In this document: one piece after another, positions 23,720 through 32,046 of the stretch
Layout: each line of letters opens with the position of its first letter
Position numbering within the stretch: the first letter of the stretch is position 1
Notes under the pieces: generated by a model
The model's database searches: none
The model's input: the letters and a program-made list of their open reading frames with translations, nothing else
Told to the model about the DNA's origin: nothing
Assembly: GCA_937967645.1 (NCBI GenBank)
Contig: CALBTT010000062.1
Span: forward strand, 19,242 to 83,241
Direction of reading: 5' to 3'
Source: an uncultured Zoogloea sp.
GTDB lineage: Bacteria > Pseudomonadota > Gammaproteobacteria > Burkholderiales > Rhodocyclaceae
DNA: 64,000 nt
Made by a program: the position numbers and the translations under genes

Positions 23720-24043
23720 TCAGCCGAAGTAGCAGACGTAGTGGTAGGGCTCGCCAGTGACTTCGATGTCGAAGCTGGAGTCACCCGGCACATTGAAGCT
23801 CTCGCCGGCCGACGAGGTCTTCCACTCGGCCTCGCCCTTCAGGCGATAGCGGCAGGCGCCGGCAACGGTCTCCATCACTTCGGGCGCGCCGGTGTTGAAG
23901 GTCAGGCTGGCGGGAAGGATCACGCCGACGGTCTTCTTGCTGCCGTCAGCGAACAGCACGGTGTGGCTGACACACTTGCCGTCGAAGTACACGTTGGCTT
24001 GCTTGACGACGGAAACGCCGTCGAATTGGGCGGACTGGGTCAT
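23720..24043 (-). CDS. ppnP: pyrimidine/purine nucleoside phosphorylase PpnP (DUF1255)
   Basis: 107 aa from the ATG at 24043, a small cupin. The family signatures VKQANVYFDGKCVSHTV, TVGVILPASLTF, ETVAGACRYRL and SFNVPGDSSFDIEV are all present. PpnP splits a broad range of nucleosides with phosphate. It lies 22 bp behind the DUF2788 gene. Confidence 0.93.
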   Translation of the reverse strand: MTQSAQFDGVSVVKQANVYFDGKCVSHTVLFADGSKKTVGVILPASLTFNTGAPEVMETVAGACRYRLKGEAEWKTSSAGESFNVPGDSSFDIEVTGEPYHYVCYFG

Positions 24044-24065
24044 TGCGTTCAATTCCGGTGAAAGA

Positions 24066-24299
24066 TTATTCGATTCCAAGGAGCCTCTGGATGACCGCCT
24101 TGGCCATAAAGCCGACAAAGCCGACCCCAAGCCCCACAAACATCCAGATCGCACCATACTTGCCCGCCTTGGACTCCCAGGCGAGGTGACCGATGATGAA
24201 AATCATGTAAGCGATCAGCCCCCCCACGCAGACCTTGAGGGAGATGTCCTCAAACTCCGCGACGGTGAGCCCGAACAGCAAGGGAGCGCTGGGATCCAT
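24066..24299 (-). CDS. DUF2788 small membrane protein (77 aa)
   Basis: Two membrane helices (about 20-40 and 49-68) flank the loop HLAWESKAGKYG. The pattern 'YMIFIIGHLAWESKAGK-G ... GFVAKAVIQ' (here GFMAKAVIQ) is that of DUF2788. The function is unknown. It starts 9 bp after the argG stop, so it is co-transcribed with argG. Confidence 0.85.
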   Translation of the reverse strand: MDPSAPLLFGLTVAEFEDISLKVCVGGLIAYMIFIIGHLAWESKAGKYGAIWMFVGLGVGFVGFMAKAVIQRLLGIE

Positions 24300-24308
24300 G
24301 ACGCGGTG

Positions 24309-25538
24309 TCAGTCGCGCTTGTTCCGGGCGTTGGCGGCGATACGCATGCGCAGCGCGTTCAGGCGGATGAAACCATGGGCGTCCTTCTGGTTGTAGGCGC
24401 CCTGATCGTCCTCGAAAGTGGCGATCGTGGGATCGAACAGCGAGTCGGTCTTGGAGTCGCGGGACACGACGATCACATTGCCCTTGTAGAGCTTGATGCG
24501 CACCCAGCCGTTCACGGTCTGCTGGGTCTGATCGATCAGGGCCTGCAGCGCCAGACGCTCGGGCGACCACCAGTAACCGGTGTAGATCATGCTCGCGTAA
24601 CGCGGCATGAGGTCATCCTTGAGGTGGGCCACTTCACGGTCGAGGGTGATGGACTCGATGGCACGGTGGGCACGCAGCAGGATGGTGCCACCCGGGGTTT
24701 CGTAACAGCCGCGGGACTTCATGCCCACGTAGCGGTTTTCCACCAGGTCGAGGCGGCCGATACCGTGCTTGCCACCGAGCTCGTTCAGCTTGGCCAGCAA
24801 CTCATGGGACTTCATGCGGGTGCCGTTGATGGCGACCAGATCACCCTTCTCGAACTCCAGATCCACGTACTCGGCGGCATCGGGAGCGGCCTCCGGGGAG
24901 ACCGTCCAGCGCCACATGGACTCCTCGGCTTCCGCAGCCGGGTTTTCGAGATGGCGCCCTTCGAAGGAAATGTGCAACAGGTTGGCGTCCATGGAGTACG
25001 GGGAGCCGCCCTGCTTGTGCTTCATCTCGATGGGGATACCGTTCTTCTCGGCATAGGCCAGCAGCTTCTCGCGGGACAGCAGGTCCCACTCGCGCCACGG
25101 TGCAATGACCTTCACGTTCGGCATCAGCGCGTAGTAGCCCAGCTCGAAGCGGACCTGGTCGTTGCCCTTGCCGGTGGCACCGTGGGACACGGCATCCGCG
25201 CCGGTCTGGCGGGCGATGTCGATCTGGCGCTTGGCGATCAACGGACGGGCGATGGAGGTGCCCAGCAGATACTCGCCTTCGTAGATGGTGTTGGCGCGGA
25301 ACATCGGGAAGACGAAGTCGCGCACGAACTCTTCGCGCAGGTCGTCGATGAAGATGTTCTCGGGCTTGATACCGAACTGCAGGGCCTTGGCCCGCGCCGG
25401 CTCGAGCTCCTCGCCCTGGCCCAGGTCGGCGGTGAAGGTCACCACCTCGCACTGGTAGGTATCCTGGAGCCACTTGAGGATTACGGAAGTATCCAGCCCG
25501 CCCGAGTAGGCAAGCACAACCTTGTTTACGTCGCTCAT
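24309..25538 (-). CDS. argG: argininosuccinate synthase
   Basis: 409 aa from the ATG at 25538 (the frame is open to 25625, but MSDVNKVVLAYSGGLDTSVI is the family N-terminus). The PP-loop SGGLDTS binds ATP. SHGATGKGNDQVRFELGYYAL and YTGYWWSPER are type-I ArgG motifs. It joins citrulline and aspartate in arginine synthesis. It follows argF, which makes its substrate, with a 55-bp gap. Confidence 0.98.
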   Translation of the reverse strand: MSDVNKVVLAYSGGLDTSVILKWLQDTYQCEVVTFTADLGQGEELEPARAKALQFGIKPENIFIDDLREEFVRDFVFPMFRANTIYEGEYLLGTSIARPLIAKRQIDIARQTGADAVSHGATGKGNDQVRFELGYYALMPNVKVIAPWREWDLLSREKLLAYAEKNGIPIEMKHKQGGSPYSMDANLLHISFEGRHLENPAAEAEESMWRWTVSPEAAPDAAEYVDLEFEKGDLVAINGTRMKSHELLAKLNELGGKHGIGRLDLVENRYVGMKSRGCYETPGGTILLRAHRAIESITLDREVAHLKDDLMPRYASMIYTGYWWSPERLALQALIDQTQQTVNGWVRIKLYKGNVIVVSRDSKTDSLFDPTIATFEDDQGAYNQKDAHGFIRLNALRMRIAANARNKRD

Positions 25539-25593
25539 GTCCTGCTTTCCGAATAGGAGTAGTTGAGTCTTTGTTCGTTGAATCGGATCAGGG

Positions 25594-26526
25594 TCAGGGG
25601 CAGTCGCCCTCGATCTTGCCGACAAGAAGGAATTCCATCAGGGCCTTCTGCGCATGCAGACGGTTCTCCGCCTCGTCCCAGACGACAGACTGCGGCCCGT
25701 CGATCACCTCCGCCGACACCTCCTCGCCCCGGTGAGCAGGCAGGCAGTGCATGAAGACCGCGCCAGGGTTGGCCACCTTCATCATGTCCTCGTCCACCTG
25801 CCAGTCCGCGAAGTCGCGCATGCGCTCCTCGTTTTCGGCCTCGAAACCCATGCTCGTCCACACGTCCGTCGTCACCAGGTCGGCCCCCTTGCAGGCCTCC
25901 ATGGGATCGTCGAAGTGGGCGAAATGCCCCGTGCCGATCAGACCGGCACGCTCAGGCTCGACCTCATAGCCCGGCGGCGTCGATACACGGACCTGGAAGT
26001 CCAGCACCTCGGCGGCCTGCAGCCAGGTGTTGCAGACATTGTTGGAGTCCCCCACCCAGGCCACCGTCTTGCCCTGGATGGGACCGCGGTGCTCGATGAA
26101 GGTGAAGATGTCCGCCAGGATCTGGCACGGATGGTATTCGTTGGTCAGGCCGTTGATCACCGGAACCCGCGAGTACTCGGCAAAGCGCTCGATGATGGAC
26201 TGCTCGAAGGTGCGGATCATCACGATGTCGCTCATGCGCGAGATGACCTGGGCGGCATCTTCCACAGGCTCACCACGGCCCAGCTGCGAGTCGCGGGTGT
26301 TCAGGTAGATCGCCGAGCCACCCAGCTGCTGCATGCCTGCCTCGAAGGAGAGGCGCGTGCGCGTGCTGGCCTTTTCGAAGATCATCACCAGGGTCCGGTC
26401 GAACAGCGGGTGATGAGGTTCGTAGCGCTTGAAGCGCTCCTTGATCCAGCGTGTCCTGGCAAAGAGATAATCGTACTCTGCGCGGGAAAAATCGTTGAAC
26501 TGTAAGTAATGTCTCGGTGCGTTCAT
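25594..26526 (-). CDS. argF: ornithine carbamoyltransferase
   Basis: 310 aa. Carbamoyl-phosphate site STRTR (54-58), HPCQILAD in the middle, ornithine-side motifs VWTSMG and the HCLPAHRG motif are all intact. It makes citrulline from ornithine and carbamoyl phosphate in the cytoplasm. It is the first gene of the argF-argG cluster; no ArgR box was recognised in the 447 bp upstream. Confidence 0.98.
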   Translation of the reverse strand: MNAPRHYLQFNDFSRAEYDYLFARTRWIKERFKRYEPHHPLFDRTLVMIFEKASTRTRLSFEAGMQQLGGSAIYLNTRDSQLGRGEPVEDAAQVISRMSDIVMIRTFEQSIIERFAEYSRVPVINGLTNEYHPCQILADIFTFIEHRGPIQGKTVAWVGDSNNVCNTWLQAAEVLDFQVRVSTPPGYEVEPERAGLIGTGHFAHFDDPMEACKGADLVTTDVWTSMGFEAENEERMRDFADWQVDEDMMKVANPGAVFMHCLPAHRGEEVSAEVIDGPQSVVWDEAENRLHAQKALMEFLLVGKIEGDCP

Positions 26527-26973
26527 GGCACTCGTTCTTGGTTGTGGTGCAGCAGGAAACCCGTTGGTGGATCCGACGATCCGACCACCCGCCCTCTCGG
26601 CTGCACACTGAGCCCGCCCCGGCCGCTGCCGGTTCGGCAGAAAGGCGAAACGGCGACTCTCGCCGCCGTTTATCTGCCAATATCAGGCTACTGATGCTAA
26701 TTCAAAAGTGTCCGTTTGTACAGACCGGAGCCCCTCACCTTCCAGGCCTGAGTGTGCTTGCCGGGGAAGTGAAAGCGAAGCACTACGTCACAAAATGCCC
26801 CATACATTCGTGCCAACATCATGATCATTTGCTAACCTTCGGTGGCGCGGAAAACCAGGGATGCCGCGCCCCTGCCCGGCATCCCTGCCCCGCGGCAGCC
26901 CGACTCCGCCCCTGAGCGATACCGTTTCTGAAACAGCCATCCCGGCCCCCACCTCCCAAGGCGCAGCGTACCC
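26527..26973. other. 447-bp divergent intergenic region between argF and the asparagine-synthase-like gene
   Basis: No gene is supported; short frames here are out of step with the codon bias. It must carry the argF promoter (-) and the promoter of the 26974 gene (+), but no clear sigma-70 boxes are visible. Inverted repeats lie at 26648-26671 (AAACGGCG/CGCCGTTT, 8-nt loop) and 26857-26886 (see separate entry). The part at 26690-26850 is richer in A+T than its flanks. Confidence 0.6.
26857..26886. repeat. 9-bp perfect inverted repeat upstream of the asparagine-synthase-like gene
   Basis: AGGGATGCC (26857-26865) and GGCATCCCT (26878-26886) pair across a 12-nt C-rich loop, 88 bp before the ATG at 26974. 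There is no T-run. It could be an operator or an mRNA-leader hairpin. Confidence 0.5.
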
Positions 26974-28785
26974 ATGATCCGCGGTTTCATTGATTTCGAC
27001 ATCCTCGAACAGCCCTCTACCCTCACCGCCTGCGCGCCGGGCGCGCCCCTCACCCTCAGGGGCCTCCACCTGGAACATGACCACAGCGCCCGGGCTGCCC
27101 TCAATGAACGGTCACTGCTCGTGCTGCTCGGCGAGCCCCGCATCCGCGATGCCGTACTCGCCGCCCGCGTCGCCGACCTTGGCTGGAAAGAGGTCCTTCC
27201 AGCCCTCTGCAGTCAGCCTGAAGCGCTGCTGGGCAAGCTGGGCGGGCGTTTCGCCCTTCTGTGGATCGACCTTGGCCAGCGCAGCATCGGCCTCGCCTCG
27301 GATCGCTTCAATACCTTCAATTTCTGCTATGCCCTGGAAGGCAGCAGGCTCAGTTTCTCAGACCGTGCCGACGAAGTGCCGGCGCTACGCCGGGAGATCA
27401 ATCGGCAGGCCGTCTTCGACTACTTCTATTTCCATACTATTCCGGCGCCCGGCACCATTTTCCAAGGCATCCGCCGCCTCGAGCCCGGCAGTTTCCTGAT
27501 CGGCAACGCGCAAGGCTCACAGCTTCACGCCTGGTGGGCCCCCCACTTCGAAGAGTCCGCCAAAGCCGACTTCGAGCAATCGGCGCACAGCTTCAAGGAC
27601 CTTATCCGCAACGCCGTCGAAAGAGAACTCGACGGGTCCCCTGTAGGCGCCTTCCTTTCGGGAGGAACAGACAGTTCCACCGTTGTGGGCATGCTGGGGC
27701 GCAGCGGCAATCCGGTCACGGCCTATTCGATCGGTTTCGAAGCGGAGGGCTACGACGAGATGGAGTACGCAAAGATCGCCGCAAAGCACTTTGGCGTGAG
27801 GCATACCCCCTACTACATCACCTCCGACGACCTCGTTGCCAACATTCCCCGTGTCGCAACCTCTTACGATCAACCCTTTGGCAATTCCTCGGTGCTACCC
27901 GCTTACCTGTGCGCAAAGCTCGCGCACGACGACGGCTTGGTCAAGATGTTTGCCGGCGACGGGGGGGATGAACTTTTCGGCGGCAACACCCGCTACGCCA
28001 AGCAGCGTATCTTCGGCTACTACGACAGAGTCCCCGGTCTTCTCAAGGGCGCCTTGCTTGAGCCCGTCCTGACCGGCACACCGCTGGGCAAACTTCCCCT
28101 GATGCGCAAGGCCGCCAGCTACGTCGAACAGGCGAGCACCCCCCTGCCTGACCGCAATGCCTTGTACAACCTGATCCTCCGCCTGGGAATCGACACAGTA
28201 TTTGAAAAGGATTTCCTCGGGACGATCGATACCGGCGCGCCCCTCGACCTGCAACGACGAGTCTGGCAGGGCATCGACGCCCATAGCCTGATCAACCGCA
28301 TGCTCGGTTTCGACTGGCGTTTCACCCTGGCTGACAACGACCTCCCCAAAGTGGTTGGCAGTACGCAGCTCGCCGGCATGAACGTCATCTTCCCGCTGCT
28401 CGACGACGAACTGCTCGACTTCTCCCTCAGGCTCCCCCCCGAATACAAACTCAAGGGACTCAAGCTGCGCTGGTTCTTCAAGGAAGCCCTCAAGGACTTC
28501 CTGCCCAACGAGATCATTGTCAAGAAGAAGCAGGGATTCGGCCTGCCTTTTGGCCACTGGCTGCTCAAGCACGCTGGACTTCAAAAGCTCGCCCATGAAT
28601 CCCTCGACCTGCTCGTTGAGCAGCGGATCCTGCGCAAGCCGTTCGTGGACGCACTGTTCTCCAAGCATCTCCCTGCGTTCCCCGGCTATTATGGAGAGAT
28701 GGTATGGATTTCCATGATGCTGGGTCAGTGGATCGCCGGACAAACCACGCCAGCAACAAGCAGCCTTATCGGGAGAAACCGCTGA
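26974..28785 (+). CDS. asparagine-synthase-family protein lacking the glutaminase cysteine
   Basis: 603 aa. The C-terminal synthetase domain is intact: PP-loop FLSGGTDSST (228-236), FAGDGGDELFGGNTRY, and KKKQGFGLPFGHW near 510. The N-terminal glutaminase-like domain (about 1-190) has RFALLWIDLGQ and SDRFNTFNFCYA, but residue 2 is Ile, so the N-terminal nucleophile Cys of class II amidotransferases is missing. It may use free ammonia, or it may not release an amide at all. Its place beside the exopolysaccharide operon suggests a job in sugar amidation or surface-polymer assembly (inference). It is coupled to the TPR gene (TGATG, 1-bp overlap). Confidence 0.88.
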   Translation: MIRGFIDFDILEQPSTLTACAPGAPLTLRGLHLEHDHSARAALNERSLLVLLGEPRIRDAVLAARVADLGWKEVLPALCSQPEALLGKLGGRFALLWIDLGQRSIGLASDRFNTFNFCYALEGSRLSFSDRADEVPALRREINRQAVFDYFYFHTIPAPGTIFQGIRRLEPGSFLIGNAQGSQLHAWWAPHFEESAKADFEQSAHSFKDLIRNAVERELDGSPVGAFLSGGTDSSTVVGMLGRSGNPVTAYSIGFEAEGYDEMEYAKIAAKHFGVRHTPYYITSDDLVANIPRVATSYDQPFGNSSVLPAYLCAKLAHDDGLVKMFAGDGGDELFGGNTRYAKQRIFGYYDRVPGLLKGALLEPVLTGTPLGKLPLMRKAASYVEQASTPLPDRNALYNLILRLGIDTVFEKDFLGTIDTGAPLDLQRRVWQGIDAHSLINRMLGFDWRFTLADNDLPKVVGSTQLAGMNVIFPLLDDELLDFSLRLPPEYKLKGLKLRWFFKEALKDFLPNEIIVKKKQGFGLPFGHWLLKHAGLQKLAHESLDLLVEQRILRKPFVDALFSKHLPAFPGYYGEMVWISMMLGQWIAGQTTPATSSLIGRNR

Positions 28786-29531
28786 TGTACTTCAAAACTG
28801 CTGGAATCGGGGCATTGGCACTGACCCTACTCTCAACTTCAGCCTATGCGTCGGAATACGATTGCGGGACCCTCGAGAACAGCATTGGCCCCTTTGACTA
28901 CCACGATCCAGCCATGCGCGCCCCGACCGGTGAAAACCCGATGGGTCAGATAAAACGCGTTGAAAACGTTCACTTTCAACCCGACATGCAGTTTCTCAAC
29001 ACCCGACGATTCGCACCAGAAAGACTCCGCGCAGAATTTGCATACACGCTCGCAGCATTCCCCAACCACCCTCTTGCCCTGAACGCCATCTCCCGACTGG
29101 AGATCCTTTACGGCAAGCAACTCCCCCCTGCATCCAAGAAGGTCACCGCTGCCTGCTTTTTTGATCGGGCGATCCGTTTCCGCCCGGAAGACAGAAAGGT
29201 CAGATTTGTCTATGGCGTCCATCTTCACCAGACTGGCAAGCTGAACGACGCCCTCAAGGAGTATCAGCTGGCTGAATCCCTGGGAGAAGAAAGCGGAAAC
29301 TTCTATTACAACTACGGCCTTCTTCTTGCCGACCTGAAGAATTGGGACTTAGCCCAGAAATACGCCAGAAAGGCTTACTCGGACGGCATTGCACTGCCTG
29401 GCCTGGCCAACAAACTTCAACGTAATGGATACCGGGTCAATACACAGCCTGAATCCAAACCTTCCGAGCCGGAAACTCCCGTTCCAGGGAATGAAACGGG
29501 AGAAAAGGACACTCCCCGGCAGGCCAATTGA
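28785..29531 (+). CDS. exported TPR-repeat protein
   Basis: 248 aa from the ATG at 28785, with GGGAGA 8 bp upstream. Signal peptide 1-20 (ends SAYAS). TPR-like helices lie at about 75-190: LRAEFAYTLAAFPNHPLALNAI, FDRAIRFRPEDRKVRFVYGVHLHQTGKLNDALKEY (shown here in parts), and YNYGLLLADLKNWDLAQKYARKAY (in parts). The C-terminus (about 215-248) is Pro/Glu-rich and disordered. Three cysteines are present. It is probably periplasmic and binds a partner protein. It is co-transcribed with the asparagine-synthase-like gene and converges on the flippase gene 49 bp away, with no terminator seen. Confidence 0.75.
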   Translation: MYFKTAGIGALALTLLSTSAYASEYDCGTLENSIGPFDYHDPAMRAPTGENPMGQIKRVENVHFQPDMQFLNTRRFAPERLRAEFAYTLAAFPNHPLALNAISRLEILYGKQLPPASKKVTAACFFDRAIRFRPEDRKVRFVYGVHLHQTGKLNDALKEYQLAESLGEESGNFYYNYGLLLADLKNWDLAQKYARKAYSDGIALPGLANKLQRNGYRVNTQPESKPSEPETPVPGNETGEKDTPRQAN

Positions 29532-29580
29532 CGGCGCCAATTTCAATTACCCCATCCGCCACGGGAGTGCCGGCCCGGAA

Positions 29581-31020
29581 TCAGGATCTACTGCTGAAGC
29601 GCTGCTTTGCAAACTGGATGATTTCGTCCCCTAAAGGATGACGCATCATCCAGAGTCCGAGCCCCCACCCGACAAACGAAGCCAGCATGCAACTCAACAC
29701 CACACCAAGGCTGTTCAGGTCGCTGCTGACGAGCTTGCCCGCCAGGCAGGCTGCTCCCGCCATTACAGCAATGACGATTGACGACCCCATGGCGGTGGCG
29801 ACAGTCCGCAGGCTGAACTTCAGCAAACGCTGAAGCACCCACAGAGAATAAACGCAGATCAATAAGTCGCCTGCCACCATGCCCGCGGCGACGTGATTCA
29901 GAGACAGGAAAGCCCCAATCACGATCATGACGATCTTGAACGGCTGACCAATCAATTGGAACTTGAGCGTATATTTGGCCTCTCCGAGCCCAGCCACCAC
30001 CGCACCGGTGACCACTGCGATGCTCAGGGCGGCCGCGCCGATGCAGAGTATTCTGGCAGGCGCCACTGCATTGGCCCATTGGCTACCGTAGAGCAGCAAC
30101 ACAATCGCATCCATCGCCACGGCAAGGCACGTAAAAATCGGAAAAGTCAGCCCGCTGAGGTAGCGAACGCTCTTCAAATAGTGGGCCAGAAGATCCTCCC
30201 CTTCGCGATGACTCCTCGCAAAGTGGGGCATCAGCACGGGCGTAAGCCCCTCCATGAGGGAGCGGTAAGCCAGCCCGACAACGCCCTGGGCACGCCCGAG
30301 AAAGCCGGCGGCCTCCAGGCTGACGACACGACCGACAACGATTTCAGGCAGGCTCAGGCCGAGCTCCCACAGAATCGAAGCACCACTGAATCTGCCGCCC
30401 ACCGCCAGGACATGCCTCCACTCCTTCAAGGCGGGCCAGAAGGTAGTCCCGGACGCGCCCATCCAGAGCGCCAGTCCCACGGTGACCAGGGTTCCCGCCA
30501 CGCCTCCCCACGCCAGTCCGATGAACCCCGCACCCAGCCAGCAAGCCCCCACAGACACCCCTGACTGGACCAGACTCGCAGCGGTATTGATCCTCAAGAG
30601 GCTGTCGAACTTCATGCTCCGTCGTAGCACCGCCATTGAGATCGAACCGAAGGGCAACAGAACGAAGTTGATCGACAGGACACGCAGCACCAAGCCAACC
30701 CCAGGCTCGTCGTAGAACTCCCCTACCCACCAGCTCGCCCCCCAGGCCAGTATCGCAAGAAGCCAGCTCATGATCACCATCAGGGTCTGAGCAGACTGAA
30801 GCCTGGCGCGGGACAGATCCTTTTCCTGGATGATGTAATTCGAGATGCCAAGATCCCTCAAGGCATGGGAAAGCGACAGGATCAGACTGCCGATGGAGAA
30901 GATCCCGATCTCACTCGGCGAGAGCAGGCGTGCGAGGGCTATCGACGATACGAACTGGATGAAAAAGACAATGTACTTTTCACCTACGGAAATCAACGCC
31001 GCACTTTTCAAGCTTGCCAT
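29581..31020 (-). CDS. Wzx-type polysaccharide flippase (oligosaccharide translocase)
   Basis: 479 aa with about 12-14 membrane helices along its whole length. The start KSAALISVGEKYIVFFIQFVSSIALARLLSP (in parts) and EIGIFSIGSLI are typical of WzxC/RfbX-type flippases of the MOP superfamily. It should flip undecaprenyl-linked repeat units across the inner membrane. It is the last gene of the long minus-strand operon, 9 bp after the GT2 gene. The membrane-spanning body is complete and no frameshift is seen. Confidence 0.9.
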   Translation of the reverse strand: MASLKSAALISVGEKYIVFFIQFVSSIALARLLSPSEIGIFSIGSLILSLSHALRDLGISNYIIQEKDLSRARLQSAQTLMVIMSWLLAILAWGASWWVGEFYDEPGVGLVLRVLSINFVLLPFGSISMAVLRRSMKFDSLLRINTAASLVQSGVSVGACWLGAGFIGLAWGGVAGTLVTVGLALWMGASGTTFWPALKEWRHVLAVGGRFSGASILWELGLSLPEIVVGRVVSLEAAGFLGRAQGVVGLAYRSLMEGLTPVLMPHFARSHREGEDLLAHYLKSVRYLSGLTFPIFTCLAVAMDAIVLLLYGSQWANAVAPARILCIGAAALSIAVVTGAVVAGLGEAKYTLKFQLIGQPFKIVMIVIGAFLSLNHVAAGMVAGDLLICVYSLWVLQRLLKFSLRTVATAMGSSIVIAVMAGAACLAGKLVSSDLNSLGVVLSCMLASFVGWGLGLWMMRHPLGDEIIQFAKQRFSSRS

Positions 31021-31029
31021 GGCAGAGGA

Positions 31030-32037
31030 TCAAGCGTCTCGCGGCGGCAGGAATGCCTTGGCGGCGTGGACGAGATGCCGCGGAGAACCTGACCAACGCC
31101 ACGCTTGCAGGTAAGCCATGATGGACTTTCCGGACTCCCTCTTGCGTCGGTACGCCCAACCAGCATCCGAATAGTAGTGTGCAATACGGGCCTTGAGGGG
31201 AGCCAGGTCACCCATTTTCCCGTTGGACTGCATGCGCTGAAAATTGCTCAGAAGGCAACGGATCGCGTCCTCCTGGGCCCCGAGATGGTCACGCGTGATG
31301 TTGGAGCCATGTTGCCGATAGCTGGCCAACGGTCGATCCACGTAGATCATCTTTCCTTCAAGCCCCAGCCTGATCCAGAGGTCCGTATCGTCACAAACCT
31401 TGTACTGCGTATCAAACTGGAGGCAGCCGGAAGAGATCCGCTCCCTCGCGATCATCACTGAGATGGTGTGAAGCGCCGCGTAGTGAATGGACTGGAATCT
31501 GAAGAACTGATCGTCGCAGAAATAGACATCGGAACCCGCAGCCTTGAGGTGCTCCTTGGCCTCACTCACGAACCCGTCAAGGTAGCGATTGAGAAAAGCG
31601 CCACTTCCATCCACCAGGTCTATGTCGTGGAACGCAGCCACGCAGTCGGGATTATCCTCGAGCAAAGCAAGCAGTGTTTCGACCTTCTCCGGACCATAGT
31701 AATCATCATGATCGAGAAAGCAGACGAACTGCCCACGGATATGTTCAATTGCCGAGTTCTTCGTCACCGCGGGGCGTCCACCGCGACTCTGCCGCTGAAT
31801 CAAGCGAACCCTGCTGTCGACCGCCATGTAGCCTTGAACGATAGACACCGTTGCATCGCTCGAGCAATCATCCACAACAAGAAGCTCGAGGTTCTGGTAG
31901 GTCTGGCCAAGAACTGAATCGATGGCTTCACGCAGATAACGCTCGCTGTTGTAGCACGCCATTACGACTGTGACCAATGGGCTGGAGGTCGGTCTTCGGT
32001 AAGTCATGGGCAGTTCGGGGGGGAGAGTCATGTTCAA
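31030..32037 (-). CDS. family 2 glycosyltransferase
   Basis: 335 aa. GT-A fold: VTVVMACYNSERYLREAIDSVL at about 21-42 (in parts), LLVVDDCSSD, and the metal-binding FLDHDDYY. The C-terminal part has CDDTDLWIRLGLEGKMIYVDRPLASYRQH (in parts), with an ED/ETD-type catalytic region. It adds one sugar from a nucleotide donor to the growing repeat unit on the cytoplasmic side. The start could also be the second Met (MTYRRPT, 30 nt downstream); neither has a good Shine-Dalgarno. Confidence 0.9.
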   Translation of the reverse strand: MNMTLPPELPMTYRRPTSSPLVTVVMACYNSERYLREAIDSVLGQTYQNLELLVVDDCSSDATVSIVQGYMAVDSRVRLIQRQSRGGRPAVTKNSAIEHIRGQFVCFLDHDDYYGPEKVETLLALLEDNPDCVAAFHDIDLVDGSGAFLNRYLDGFVSEAKEHLKAAGSDVYFCDDQFFRFQSIHYAALHTISVMIARERISSGCLQFDTQYKVCDDTDLWIRLGLEGKMIYVDRPLASYRQHGSNITRDHLGAQEDAIRCLLSNFQRMQSNGKMGDLAPLKARIAHYYSDAGWAYRRKRESGKSIMAYLQAWRWSGSPRHLVHAAKAFLPPRDA

Positions 32038-32046
32038 AAGAATGCT

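Noticed and set aside
26788..27143. Minus-strand frames of 98 and 103 codons across the start of the asparagine-synthase-like gene
   Set aside because: They overlap the well-supported plus-strand gene, are Gly/Arg-rich and show no known motif or Shine-Dalgarno.
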